A stretch of 51,000 nt of DNA. Source: Cristatella mucedo (lineage: Eukaryota > Bryozoa > Phylactolaemata > Cristatellidae). Under the pieces are notes generated by a model that was not told the origin of the DNA, did not search any database, and saw only the letters and a list, made by a program, of their open reading frames with translations. Location: contig WPIO01000015.1 in NCBI GenBank assembly GCA_009760855.2, positions 3,960,001 to 4,011,000 of the forward strand. The letters are read 5' to 3'. The position numbers and the translations under genes were made by a program. This document shows positions 11,859 to 23,391 of this stretch, in pieces (position 1 is the stretch's first letter; every line of letters starts with the position of its first letter).

Positions 11859-12084
11859 TGGCCGCATCGTCAGAGCACGCCTGCAACCATCCAGGTGCAT
11901 AACTCTGCGAGACCGGGAGCCTCCAAAACCACGACTTACTCGTCCAACTTCTCCTATCCAAGAGCCCCTGTGACCTCACGTCAGCGCATGTCCGGCCATG
12001 TGTAGGTCCGACCCCGGCCTAGCCGGTGACCCTTACCACATTACAGCTGTCCTGTCCCAGCCAACCGAACCTAGCCTGGGTACA
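11859..12084. other. Unassigned DNA
   Basis: C-rich sequence (GTGACCTCACGTCAGC and similar); nothing recognised. Confidence 0.4.
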
Positions 12085-12478
12085 CTCTTACCTTCAGATC
12101 TTCTATGAACAATAAACTAGCCATTGTATTCATTCGCCTACAGACATTTGGGGACAGAAGCTTTTGCTCATCAAGTCCTGGACTCACTTCCACAATTCTC
12201 ACGGAAGGAGCTGCTGACTGTGGCACATCACGTCAAGCCGTCCCGAGTTGCTTTCCATGCTACTCACTACCCCAACTTCGCTTATGGATCAGCTTTTTTG
12301 CTTTTCACTTTCTCTTTGTTGAGGAGAGTTGTGAGAGGAATTCTGTGTGCTTCCAAATGCGTGCCAAAAGCCGCTCAGGCTTTGAGTAGAAAACCATAGA
12401 AAACTATGCTGCCTAACTTCCACATAATCTTTGCGGGTAAAAGTAAAGTTACAGACGGAGATTCATTGCAATGCATTG
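12085..12478 (+). mobile_element. CR1-like LINE family 2, diverged 3' fragment
   Basis: Same order as other family 2 ends (ATGAACAATAAACTAGCC, GACAGAAGCTTTTGCTC, GCTACTCACTACC, AAAGCCGCTCAGGC, ACGGAGATTCATTG) but with many substitutions and a deletion of part of the DIYSPTADYG region. An old copy. Confidence 0.85.
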
Positions 12479-13177
12479 CTGGTTGAAACTATACTAAGTC
12501 CACCTCAGAGCAAGTTTCGACTGGCAGATGAGACGGGAAGCCATGTGGCCAAAGTTTTAACTAATCTTAAGATTTACCCAGCTTTATTTTGTTCGAGCTA
12601 TGCCGCAAGCAGTTATTTATTGTAGTACGTGATTCCTACAGCCGTTGTGATTACCTAAGTGACTCCATTAGGGCAACATTTTTTGTGATGTCTCAGCTAG
12701 TTGGCTGATTCGTGGCCGCTAATATGCAGGGCTTGAGTAACAACATAGTATGCAACCAGAGATTTATTATTCATCCGATATAAGCTCGAATTATACTCTT
12801 TGCTGTGCATGCTGCTAACTCCTGTGGTAACCAAAGTCTGCACATCTTCACTTATTCGTGCATCATTCAGCCTGCAGTTTTCTGTGCTCTTGGGTAACGA
12901 CTCTGTCAAGGAATAGCCAAGCATAGCGAAATTTAGATATATAAGGCCGTCAGAAAAATATTTTTCTTGGCTATTAAGCTTAGGCTTCATTTAAGCTGAC
13001 CTCGATAGCCGATATAAAAACTCCCTTGCCTCTTACAAACATTGATTTCCTTGGAGATAACGTGTGTATTTCACATGCTGCATTAGCTTGCTGCTCATTG
13101 CTGGCTGCCGACGCTGCATCTTCAGAATTTGACGCAATCCATTAAACTTTCAGCCATTGTATGTCGCACAACATCTC
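12479..13177. other. Unassigned DNA
   Basis: AT-rich; a 97-codon minus-strand frame (12697-12990) has no recognisable motif. Confidence 0.4.
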
Positions 13178-13436
13178 TGCCCCTGCCGACTATGGCACAT
13201 CTTTTTCAGCGGTCCTGAACTGCTACTTCTATGCTACTCACTACATCAACTGCTCTCCTAACTCTGCTATGCTTCCCACTTTCTCTTTGTTGCGTGAGAC
13301 GAAGTCTGTTGGCTACCGAATGCGTACCGAAAGCCGCTGAGGCTGTGAGTGCGCTATACAAAACTCTCCTGCATAACACCCACATGGTCTTTATGACTTT
13401 GCGGAGTTACTGACGGAGATACATTACATTACATTG
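13178..13436 (+). mobile_element. CR1-like LINE family 2, very short 3' fragment
   Basis: It begins within TGCCGACTATGGCACATC, runs through TGCTACTTCTATGCTACTCA and CTGTTGGCTACCGAATGCG, and ends CGGAGATACATTACATTACAT. Nearly identical to the 9.5-9.78 kb copy, so a fairly recent insertion. Confidence 0.93.
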
Positions 13437-14764
13437 CCCATTGCATGGCCTTTCTTGAGTGCATGTGTGCTGAAGAATCACGCCAATTTACTCGACCGTG
13501 TAGCAATAATATGATTAACTTTCAGGACATTTAAAATATTAGAACAGAAGCTGATCTCAAATGGCGCTGAACACGTTGCTTATCAGTATTGTTATAATTT
13601 CCGGCTACGAATTAAGAAAATCGTCGGCTGCACCGTCTGCGCACGCCTCTAAATAATCTCTAGTTCTTCAAGGACCATGTCTTCAGTTACCTAAGTGATT
13701 TAACCAAAATTTCTCTAACCAGTGGTCATTACATTCATTGACTTGGTGACATCTAAATAAATCCCAAGTGCACACTTCCTCTTAGCAGTATTAGATGTGT
13801 ATGTGTAAGCTATCTCACGCATTAATTTACTGTAATTACGCCTGCTGCAATTTCAAGTAGCTCCGAATGACCCTGATGACCTCTGAATGTCGTACTTTGT
13901 GTAATTATTTTTCATTATTCGCAAATTTGTATGAAAGATGCATCTGCTTCTCTCAGGAAGTAATGCACAATAGTTTTTTCAGCTACTGTGTCGCGAACAG
14001 CTAATTAATTGTCTGTGGAGGACCTGAAAGTACGAGGAGGCTAAAGCTGGTGTAGCTAGGTGCAGCTAGGATGAAAGAGCCGTGGAGTCGTGTCGTGGGC
14101 CTTGTCTTGTCGTGGGCCTTGTCTTGTCGTGGGCCTTGTGCGTCAGTGTAGGAGCTATGCCCGGTACCCATCGATCAACCGCGAGCGATCTCGGCCCCTT
14201 CCGCAAAGGAGACATTAATAGCTGCAGATCATATCAGAGAGCTGCATTGGTTTGTTCCGCTAGCCCAGCTTTCTATACCGTTTTGCAGCAGTCTAGCCAA
14301 GTAATAACCAGAGAGCTGGTTAAATTTCGAGCAAGCCGTTGTAACACATAGTTGTTATCTAAGATACGGACCTGACATGACTGCTAACAGTGGATGAAGT
14401 CTTCTTAAGTAGGTTCTGTTTGAGTTATCCTTGAAAAAATACCGTATACAGAGTTTAAACTGCATTTATTATTGATTAAATCATGCTCATCAATCGTCAA
14501 ATATGGGCTAAAAACTGAGACGTTATTAATGAAAACTACTAACCAAACAATAATGCGTACGAGCTCACTTTCTGATCTTATTATCTTGCCGCCATCAATT
14601 GTAATGAACAGTACGAGAATTCTGAAAGAATACCTATTTAAGAGGTAGAGAACACACGGGTAGCCCTATTGCTGCGAAGATTTCTCAGTGTAAAGTTCGA
14701 TTGTGTAAACCTATCGACAGCGCCTATCGCTATTTTAATGCATCAAAACGACCTGCCGGTGGAA
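13437..14764. other. Unassigned DNA with a 17-bp x3 tandem repeat
   Basis: No coding evidence. An 89-codon frame at 14082-14351 owes its N-terminus to a tandem array at 14091-14140. In that array TGTCGTGGGCCTTGTCT occurs twice and a third partial copy follows. No homologue recognised. Confidence 0.45.
14091..14140. repeat. 17-bp tandem repeat, 3 copies
   Basis: Two perfect 17-mers (TGTCGTGGGCCTTGTCT) and a third of 16 bases with a changed end. Confidence 0.9.
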
Positions 14765-14767
14765 GAG

Positions 14768-16517
14768 CACTAATAATAATGCACTTGATAATAATAATGC
14801 ACTTGATAAAGCACCCTCAGAGAACTTAATCTCTTTCTAGGCGCGTTGCATTTGCTGCAAAGGGAAATGCAATTGAATGGTGAGTAATATCATGCTTGAT
14901 AAACAAACAAAATGAGTAACATGGTTAGGGGTGACATGCACAGGGCCAGCATGCAAATGTCGTTTGTGAGAGCATGCACAGTGTCAGCACGCATAAGCAC
15001 ATTAAGGACGAATCACAGCGACCCACTAAATGCTGTCCTAAATAGATGTGTTCTTAAGTTTTTTTTAATGTGGTCAGGTCAGGGGATGTTCTGACGCAGG
15101 TCGGGAGGGAGTTCCAGGCTTTGGGAGCATACGAACTACATGCACGGTCTCCAAAGGATTTAAGGTTCGTACGGGGTATTTGTAGACTGTTGGATCCCGA
15201 AAAGCGGGTGGTACGATGCTTGGCCTGGTGGGGGAGTATATCTGAGAGATAGGCTGGGGCCAAAGAATGAAGGGACCTAAAAGTGAGCGACAAAACCTTG
15301 AAGTCAATCTGTTGCTTGACTGGTAGCCAGTGCAGGTCGGCGAGAAGTGGTGTAATGTGGCAACTGCGACGCTCACGACAGACAAGCCTAGCTGCAGAGT
15401 TTTGCACCAGCTGCAATCGCCTGATCGCACATGCCGGTAGGCCAGTAAGCAGTGAGTTGCAGAAGTCGAGACGGGATGTCACGAATGCATGGACCAACTT
15501 AGACGTGGTATCCTTATCTAAACAAGCCCGAATTTTAGCAATGTTATGTAGCTGAAAGTAGGCAGATTTGATTGTGGAGCATATGTGGTCGTCTAACGAG
15601 AGGTCACATTGGAACATGACACCTAGATTTCGAGCTGATTCAACTGGAGATATGCTGGCAGAGCCAATTTTGAGCGTCAGCCTTTCCCATTTCTGAATCA
15701 CACTGGGTTTGCCCATAACTATGAAGTTAGTTTTATCATCATTTAGTTTTAGAAAATTTGCTGCCATCCATGTGCGGATGTCATAATACATGCAGCGAGT
15801 TGAGGGAATTTGAGGTGCTCGAAGGCTGGGAGGGATCAAAGCAAAGGTACAACTGAGTGTCATCCGCATAGACGTGAAAGCCTAGATTGTGCTTGGCAAT
15901 CACATCAGCAAGAGGGAGTGTATAAACCGTGAAAAGAACCGGACCTAGCACGGAGCCCTGAGGTACTCCATATTTCAGAGGTACCTCGAATGATCTTTGT
16001 CCATTCACGTCAATACTCTGGAGTCTCCCACTGAGATAGGGCCTGAACCACTGCAGAGCAGTGCCAGTGATGCCCAGGCGAGATGAGAGGCGCTCTAGAA
16101 GAACTTTGTGATCGATGGTATCAAAAGCTGCCGAAAGATCGAGCAAAACAAGCAGAGACACTCTACCCATGTCTGCATGCCTAAATAAGTCGCTGTAAAC
16201 CCTAAGCAATGCTGACTCTGTGGAGTGATTAGCTCTAAAGCCAGACTGAAACTTACTAGCAACGTGTGAGGTTTCGATATATGAGTTCAGCTGGTCCGCC
16301 ACGACCCGTTCCAGTGTCTTTGATAGGAATGGTAGAAGGGAGACTGAGCGGTAGTTGCTTAAGTTCTCTTGGTCTGGTGTCACTTTCTTGAGAAGTGGCC
16401 TGACTACAGCTTTTTTGAAAGGTGCTAGGACATGACCTGAGGCTAATGACATAATAATGATTTAGTTATGCATGGCAGCAGCAGATCAATGCAACGTAGG
16501 AGCAGGACAGTGGGAAT
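14768..16517 (-). mobile_element. CR1-like LINE family 1, best preserved copy of this family
   Basis: Minus strand. The upper frame (15781-16452) has VVRPLLKKVTPDQENLSNYR, LLPFLSKTLERVVADQLN, FQSGFRANHSTESALL, LLDLSAAFDTIDHKVL, YGVPQGSVLGPVLF and an intact YADDTQLYLCF. A net loss of about 5 bases near 15,785, compared with the copy at 2600, shifts frame. The lower frame (15054-15869) continues DIRTWMAANFLKLNDDKTN, ARNLGVMFQCDLSLDDHI, LVHAFVTSRLDFCNSLLTGL and LADLHWLPVKQ. The 3' UTR ends in the hairpin and an ATT tail at 14,768-14,850. The 5' side is truncated in the linker. One frameshift from an open RT. Confidence 0.95.
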
Positions 16518-17504
16518 ATAATCAATAATCGATTGATGTGGTTTTTAAATTACTGATAAGAATGCTAGGAATCCTTACCGGTATATCTAAGTACTTTTGA
16601 TAAATGTACTTGAAAATTCGTAGCAAACTGTTTGACGATTGAATCAAATTCCAAGTAGATTGTGCCAGTAACAGGGGAAGGTTATCTGCATTTGTGTAAA
16701 AAATGTGTATTTCAGTCAATTCGTTTGCTAATATGATGTAATGCTAAGATGCATTACCAGTAGATCTGGTTCTTTCATTGAATTTCCAAAAAGTTTTCGG
16801 AGCAAATTTCGTAATAAATGATCGCATTTTGACATTTTACTAGTAGTGAGAGTTTTATATTATACTTGTCAAGAAGATTCAAAAGTGAATTTGGATATCT
16901 TTGCGATCAAATATTTCCGGAAGCCCGGGATTCCCCACCGCATCCTGATACTACAAGGTCTAAATAGAAACTGAAAAGTCCTTTCACAGCAAGCATACAT
17001 CTTTGGAAATACCTAGTACAAAGCCTCAGCATTTGACGGCATGGCAATGCGTCTGGTTTGCACATTTTCTTTAGTTGCTAATGTGGAAGCATGGGTTTTC
17101 GCTCAGATTCCTGTGCCCCTTGTGAACTTAGTTCTTTTTATTCGTTGTCATTTGCAGTCTTAACAACAATTTAGTCGTCGCACTCGGTCAGGGTTGCCGT
17201 TTCGGAAGCTGCAAGCGGCTCGTCTGAGCAAGCTGGACACCATTAGCTGTGCCTCACTTCAGCAACGATGCACCAAAGATGACTGCACGACAACTAAATT
17301 GCACCACGGATTACAGTCAAAATTATTGACGCCTGTGACTTGTTCTGTCCCCCTCGTATCTGAAAAGCTGTACATTCTTTAAAAAAATCATTTTTTGTAA
17401 GCAATTTTAGAAATTTCGGAAGAGATTTGCTTTATGAGTGCAGAAAAATAATTCGTACCCCGCCTATTTACACGTTGCCAGGCCATGACAGCTAGATTGC
17501 CAAT
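16518..17504. other. Unassigned AT-rich DNA
   Basis: No recognised coding or repeat features; open frames of up to 65 codons only. Confidence 0.4.
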
Positions 17505-17512
17505 GCCTAAAT
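17505..17512. repeat. Target-site duplication, left copy
   Basis: GCCTAAAT immediately left of the hAT terminal repeat; the right copy is TCCTAAAT (19400-19407). 7 of 8 bases match, the length expected for hAT. Confidence 0.85.
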
Positions 17513-17989
17513 CAGACATGGGCAAACTAAGGCCCGCGGGCCATATACAGCCCGTCGGGCTTTTCAATCCGGCCCGCCTAACTCGTCCACATTATATTAT
17601 TTAATTAAATTTTATTATTAAGACACCTCAATCATTTTACCAGCTGTAATTCCCAACTTTCCTCAGCAGATGGTGCTGCCCGAAGACATTGACCCTTTAG
17701 TGTGATGCATTACGGTTACTCTCTACTTCATTTTGTCTCTTTGTACTTTCAGCCCTTCAGTCAAAATGAGCGGACCGAAGAAAAGAAAAGTAGACAGTGA
17801 GTGCCGTGTGTTCAATAAAGAGTGGACAAAGAACATTTTTTTTTACTGAAGTCCGATCAACAGCTGTATGTCTGATATGCCAAGAAACTGTAGCAGTTTT
17901 TAAGAATACAACATTAGCCGTCATTTTGCCACATAACATGCTAACTACGCCAGTCAACAGTCTCCACAAGAACAGGCGGCTACAGCTCA

Positions 17990-18118
17990 GAGATCGAGCA
18001 CCTTAACCGCTGGACGCTGACCAAGGTCTGGCTGAGGTCGTGGGCTCGAACCCGGAGGCATATGTGAAGCACCTGAATAAAGATTAAGTTTTCTTGGGGC
18101 GCTATACAAATGAATTAT
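17990..18118 (+). mobile_element. SINE family B copy, 5' part truncated or blended into hAT
   Basis: It has GAGCACCTTAACCGCTGGAC, then GAGGTCGTGGGCTCGAACCC, a tRNA-type B box (GGGCTCGAACCC). A tail follows with AAGATTAAGTTTTCTTGGGG and CGCTATACAAATG. The exact start is ambiguous, because the hAT coding sequence GCTCAGAGA resembles a tRNA A box. Similar copies lie at 46,463 and 50,350. Confidence 0.75.
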
Positions 18119-18119
18119 A

Positions 18120-18197
18120 TTTTCAGCAAATGTAAAGCGCCTATAGAGAGATTGAGTTCTCTGAGGGCGCTTTAGCAAGTGTATTATTATTATTACA
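18120..18197 (+). mobile_element. LINE family 1 type 3' end directly after the SINE
   Basis: CAGCAAATGTAAAGCGCC...GGGCGCTTTAGCAAGTG with (ATT)n. The hairpin arms AAAGCGCC (18134-18141) and GGCGCTTT (18166-18173) are perfect. It follows a SINE tail of related sequence, making a double tail. Confidence 0.88.
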
Positions 18198-19399
18198 GAC
18201 TCAGCAAAACCTTTTTCACAGACAAACTGCGATTCAAGAGTCAAGTACTAAGGCAAGTTGTTTGCTGGCATTCAAATTGAAAAAGGCCAGTAAGCCACTC
18301 TCCGACGGCGAATTTATAAAAGAATGCATGGTTGAGACAACAGGTCTACATGGTTGAGACAACAGGTCTATTTGTTGTGTTTATTTATTAAGTAAAAGGG
18401 AAAAATCCTGATCATGATGTTATTTCCCTTCACTGCATCATTCATTAGGAAGTTCTGTTTAAGTTTATATTGCAGCTAAATCATGTTGTGAATCCAGTCG
18501 TAAAACTTGTTAACTTTATGCGAGCAAGGTAACTTCAGCATCGTCAGTTTATTGCGTTCCTGGAAGAAACCGATGCAGATCACCAGGACTTACTTTACCA
18601 CTCTCGTGTGAGCTGGCAAAGTTTGTGCAAAGTCATTCAAAGAGTGTGGGAGCTGAAAGAGATCACTGAATGTTTGGAGTTAATGGGAGTGAGATCCGAC
18701 GAATTTCCTGAGCTAAGTGACAAGAACTGGCTTTGTGACTTAGCGTTTGCCGTGGACATACTTCCGCACATGAATGAGCTGAACACCAAGCTATAGCGGA
18801 AAAATCAATTTGTGCACGACATGTACACAAATGTTGGGGCCTTCAAATCCAAACTGACTCTTTTCTCCACACAATTTTCCAACAAATCTTTCACTCATTT
18901 CCCCACACTAGCCATACAGAAAGAGATGAAACGAAACGCACAGAAATACAGCAAATCACTGGACGACCTTCACGGAGAATTCTGCCGTCGATTTTGTGAC
19001 TTAAAGAATTGAAAAGTCACTTCCACTGGTGTCCTGTCCCCTGTCACAAGACCTTGAAACAGCACCACTGAAGCTGCAGTTGTAACTGATAGATTTTCAG
19101 TCTGACTCTGTATTGAACAAGAAGTTCAGCTCTCTTAAACTGAACGATTTTTATGCTTCAATTAACGAAGCCGTGTTTCCAAACCTCTGGAGGATGGTAC
19201 AGAAGATGCTGACGTCGTTTGGCTCAACCTGTGTGTGAACAGACATTCAGCGTCATGAACATCAACCAAGCCCGTCACAGATCCAAGTTAACTGACCAAA
19301 CCCTCGATCTATCGTGAGAAGTGCCACAACAAATATAACGCCAGACATTGATGTACTAAACCATTCTGGCCCTCGAGTCAAAAAGTTTGCCCATCCCTG

Positions 19400-19407
19400 T
19401 CCTAAAT
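19400..19407. repeat. Target-site duplication, right copy
   Basis: TCCTAAAT; pairs with 17505-17512. Confidence 0.85.
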
Positions 19408-19819
19408 AGCAATCGTGATTCTTAAATTATATAATTTGGAACCAAGAATGATATGATGGGTGATTGTGCGGTATACAAATACGTCGCATTTATTAGTCTT
19501 TATTTGGAACTGTAGCTTTCTAGAGATTATGGCAATGGCAATTCTTGAGCTCCCGAAGCCCTCTGCGTTGGTGTGACTATTCGATCGTTACCCCGCCTAA
19601 GAGGGAGGCCAAATGATGTTATTTTCATTATAACTTTTAAGGAGAATCTGCTGCACTTTCTAGGCTTTAAAAGCTTACGAACTTAAGCGTGGTCTCTCAA
19701 CGGTTTCCGCTTGTTTAGAGATAGTAGAGGCTAAATGAAGAGACAGAATGAATGGCCAGGGGTACGAAGCCAAGCCAGATGAGAACATATTTTACTCTAC
19801 GTAGGACGTAGCGTGATAA

Positions 19820-19935
19820 ATAAAGGAGTATAAAATGAGTGACAGAACTTTGACGTCGCTTTGCTTGTCGCTGGAGAGCAAGGTCAGTGAGACGGGGCAG
19901 TGAGTTTTACCTCTCTGAAACATAACTGCAAGTGA
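19820..19935 (-). mobile_element. Highly diverged LINE family 1 fragment
   Basis: Plus-strand GAGTGACAGAACTTTGACGT...GAGACGGGGCAGTG aligns loosely with the reverse-strand LINE segment seen at about 15,280-15,360 (LADLHWLPVKQ...VLSLTF region). Only partial similarity by eye. Confidence 0.4.
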
Positions 19936-20221
19936 GCGAGCTATCTTACTATTGGTTAGTGCCTACCAGTGAATAACAAGCGACTTTAGTTTACAGTATT
20001 CGATCAAAATTATATCACTTTCCTGTACAAAAACCAGACTGCTGCCCCAATCGCTTTCCACAAGCATTCCTTTCTTATTCGAACCTTTCCTTTCCTTCAA
20101 GCTGAACTCATTACAAGTCAATTCTGCAAAAACCTACCACGTTTGAGTTACTATAACTTGATCCCCACAATTCGGCTAGAAACTCGTAAAATCTTGTCGC
20201 TAACCGTATTTAGGCATATAA

Positions 20222-20275
20222 GTATGCACACACACGCGCGCACGCACACACACGTATATCTGTGTGTGTGCGTGT
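20222..20275. repeat. (CA)n/(CGCA) and (TG)n microsatellite
   Basis: CACACACGCGCGCACGCACACACACG followed by TGTGTGTGTGCGTGTG; a short alternating purine-pyrimidine tract with inverted halves. Confidence 0.85.
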
Positions 20276-20344
20276 GCACCCATACGCATTACAAGGCAAA
20301 TGCAGACTTGACTAGTAATGAATGAAGCTTAAAAGCTGGCTATA

Positions 20345-20437
20345 ATTTGTGAGATGAAGTCTGTTGGCACTCTCCTGCGTAAAATTCGCCTAATCTTTGT
20401 GGCCTCGTGAAATTAGACCGGAGATATATTACATAGA
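20345..20437 (+). mobile_element. LINE family 2 terminal fragment
   Basis: GTGAGATGAAGTCTGTTGGC, CTCTCCTGCGTAAAATTC, ATCTTTGTGG and CCGGAGATATATTAC match the last 130 bases of family 2 with a deletion. Confidence 0.85.
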
Positions 20438-23391
20438 AGATTCATATTTTTTCTAGATCAAAAACATTCGACTTCTCTGTTTCTTCTCGGGTCAGTCATC
20501 AAGTACCCTTTGAAATATTCCCGGTCTGGCTCTGATTCAAAAAGTTTTGTTTCCAAACGTGTAGCTATTTTCAAAATTGCCTTAGCTTACCATCGCTATA
20601 CAAGCATTTAAAAAATACCTACACGTCCACTTGAACCTCAGTGCTCCCTCTTGGGCAGAAGCCACACAAAAATCTGCTGATCGTCCCTTAGTAAAAAGCT
20701 GCTAAATACCTCAGACTTGGCCAAAGCGCCAAATTGTCCGGGGTTTCTTTGGTCCACTATAATCATACCTAGGATGTGCATCATTTCCAAAAAATATGCA
20801 CCCCTTCCAAAAAGAGTGCTTGCGATTCAACATGCATGTTCATATTGGTGGGCGGGAGTTGGTTAATATTTACAGCACTGCCAAGGACACTGCTGCCCCT
20901 ATTCAATAGCTTTTATGTTTACTTGATCACATGCCCTTCAGTATACCCAAGCTCTAAAGCTGCTTTAACTGATGCCAGACTGGGAACGCCCTTCGGTAAA
21001 TCAAAAAGCATCGTACAGGCAAGGCAGCTAGGCCACACAATGTATGCTGTATACTAGGCAGAAAAAAGTACTGCCCAGGGCAGGGTGTGCAGCTGTTCCT
21101 TACTTGCTGCAGCTACTCCCAAAGGTACTCTGCCAATACGTCTTTCTAATTGCTCCAGCTGAACCTGCAATGGTCCGCAGGCTTAGTTGACAACCAACGA
21201 GGCTTGCCTTTGAAATGCCTGCATCATTTGTGTTGATGGTTAAGAGTTTAATAAGCACATGATATGCACCAGATTCACTCCCACGTGCATCAAGGCATGG
21301 TGGGTAATCATAAATAAGTCAACGGTCTTTTTCAAAAGCCAGCTAGGTGCTTGCATGGTTGTCGTCCTGGTTGCACACTTCATACATACTGCAAGGATCT
21401 CGTGCTTTCATTGTGACCACTTAAACTCTCCAGTAATGCTTGTTAGAAACAAGCCAAAAGAACACATGGGGCAAGAAGAACGAGCCATCTTGACAGTATA
21501 CCAGAGAGACAGACTAAAGGCTGCTACATCGTCGACATGGGAGTCAAGGACTTCACTCTCTGGAGTCACGAGGTCGTGGTCAAAAAGACATATCCTTCTA
21601 TGCTATAGGGTGTACGATATCTTTCGTGGTGGTTCGATGCATTATGTTCGACAATAATAAAAATAATGATACGTTTGTATAGCGTCCAGATTCGTTATGG
21701 TCGATTTGCGCGTTTGAGCGTTTCGATCCCACGTCAAAATAAAAATTTTGCGATCTTGCTCTCCTTGTATCCACGTATCCAACTCAAGATCGTGCTCACC
21801 TTGGCCGCCTCTCCTTCAGGACAAAAGCCCTCACAGATCCCACAGTATCTTATCCCTCGGGAAGTCAGCAACATGCTCTGCTCAAGGTTCAATGCGTGTC
21901 ACCAAACCTTACAGACTCGCAATATTTTATCACCTCCAACCGCTGGAAAGATAAGAGAGAGAACACGACGACGACGAACAATAGACGAGATTTAACAGCA
22001 CAATAGTGCTTTGCCACAGCTATATTTATTGGGCTGTAATTGGTCTTCACTGAGTCTTCACGTACACTATCTGAGCAGAAACTTGTGGGTTACACGCATC
22101 GGCAGGCTCCTGCAAGAGAACAAAGTACATTGCTGTTGCTCTAGCCAAAAATTCGGGCAAGATCACAATGTGCAGCAGTGGCGGCGAGTGACCACAGCAG
22201 GGACTGGACTGAAAGAAAGCCCCGTGTTTTAGTCACTAAACACTTACAACTGGCTTCGTATGTTCGGCATCGCTGAAGATCTTGATCAGTTGACTAGACC
22301 CAAGAGAGAACAATCTTTTAATCTAAAATAATAAGTAGTCAGGTAATCCGTGCGAAATTCAGCACGAGAGGGAAAAAGCTTGACCCCAAAGCTCAAGAAA
22401 GGTCACTACTTCCATACGTTCCCACTACTTGCACACGTGGAGCATCGCAATCTGCTGCAAACTACCATTCAGCACCCACAACTCGTAGCCCAACATGACC
22501 GGATGCCAATCGCACTGCCAGGGAAGGGGGTTACACTAGTAGCTACTAGTTACACGCAGGTATTTTCCACCCACTGCATGACGCTAGCAGAATGTATTGG
22601 CCAAGCACATCGAAGCTCCAGCTCTACTAATTCTAGTTGATTACCTCAGCATGGCTTCCACTACGGTTCAAACACGAAGGGCCTTGTTGCCATTACTAAA
22701 GGAACTTGGTCGGTTTCTGGTCGAATATGTTTACAGTCTTTGAAGGCAATCAATCACCGGGGGCTGGAAGGGTGTGTGAGAGCCAATACCGGGTTGACGA
22801 TAAAACAAAATCTGAGGTGGAACGGGTGAATAGAAATAAAGCATTTCTGGTATCGAAAAAAGCAGTAGTAGTTTACAACACAGTCAATCCTCTCCGTGTG
22901 CACTTTCATCACTAGATGGGTTCTGAGAACAGTCTGAACGGAAGCCCGGCTCCACATTTCACGTGACCAGCCAGCGATGCAATAGCAAGTTGGCTAGGTA
23001 TCTGCAGACCACTCGTCAGCGCCCTCCTGAACCCACGTGTTTCCGCGTCTGCTACTGGATCTCCGCCGGATATTTTCCAGGCTGTAGCCTAAGTTGCTAT
23101 GCAGGCTACTGAACAATTTCCTTAATGAATCTTTAGCTCTTTTGGTTGCTTTTATGTATGCTGGAACAGAGCAACAGGTAGTTTCAGAAAGAAGGGTTGT
23201 CTCTTCCAGGGTCCAACCTATGTTCAAATTACAAGGACGGATGTTCATGTGCTATACATGTAAATAAAACGCAGGCAAACGTGAAAGTAACAGCTGTAAT
23301 CAACCGAGACCATTTTCAATTCGAGTTATAAAAAGTCAACTGTAAACAGACACATCCAGCTGCAGTTACCCTGCTGACATATTCTAACGGT
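20438..23391. other. Unassigned DNA
   Basis: About 3 kb with scattered open frames of 60-132 codons on both strands, none recognisable. No clear repeat family. It may contain the 3' end of IARS1 (minus strand), but I could not identify it. Confidence 0.4.

Larger units (their letters stand above)
17766..19320 (+). pseudogene. hAT transposase pseudogene
   Basis: The coding remnant inside the hAT element. The first block stays open from the ATG at 17,766 to the frameshift after AVFK (about 17,900). The +1-shifted frame then shows the BED-finger histidine region with a stop. The SINE/LINE-tail insertion splits it at about 17,990-18,197. After that KASKPLSDGEFIKECMVETTG, VMNPVVKLVNF, ELSDKNWLCDLAFAVDI and LHGEFCRRFCDLK appear in different frames with stops between. 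A 22-bp perfect tandem duplication (18327-18348 and 18349-18370) lies in the METTG region. Confidence 0.88.
17513..19399 (+). mobile_element. hAT-superfamily DNA transposon, complete ends, dead transposase
   Basis: The termini are CAGACATGGGCAAACT and, inverted at the right end, CAGGGATGGGCAAACT (14 of 16 match), flanked by an 8-bp near-perfect duplication. The transposase resembles ZBED-type/GTF2IRD2-like hAT proteins. It starts MSGPKKRKVDSECRVFNKEW at 17,766 with a BED-finger-like AVCLICQETVAVFK. Remnants of the rest are QFIAFLEETDADHQDLLYHS and NWLCDLAFAVDILPHMNELN (18,540-18,795), then FSNKSFTHFPTLA and KSLDDLHGEFCRRFCDLK (to 19,011), and a dimerisation-region remnant VCEQTFSVMNIN (about 19,230). 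Frameshifts near 17,905 and 19,230, several stops and an internal insertion inactivate it. Length 1887 bases, including the nested insertion. Confidence 0.93.

Noticed and set aside
14082-14351. 89-codon frame with a hydrophobic start resembling a signal peptide
   Set aside because: The hydrophobic part is generated by a 17-bp tandem DNA repeat; nothing else supports a gene.
21054-21164. Possible last IARS1 exon: TTGCAG acceptor followed by a 36-codon minus-strand frame (VQLEQLERRIGRV...) ending in TAG
   Set aside because: Phase fits, but the residues do not resemble the expected C-terminal repeat half (FGxR...L.L...L..L...V.V). A 36-codon open run is common by chance, and no clear poly-A signal is close downstream.
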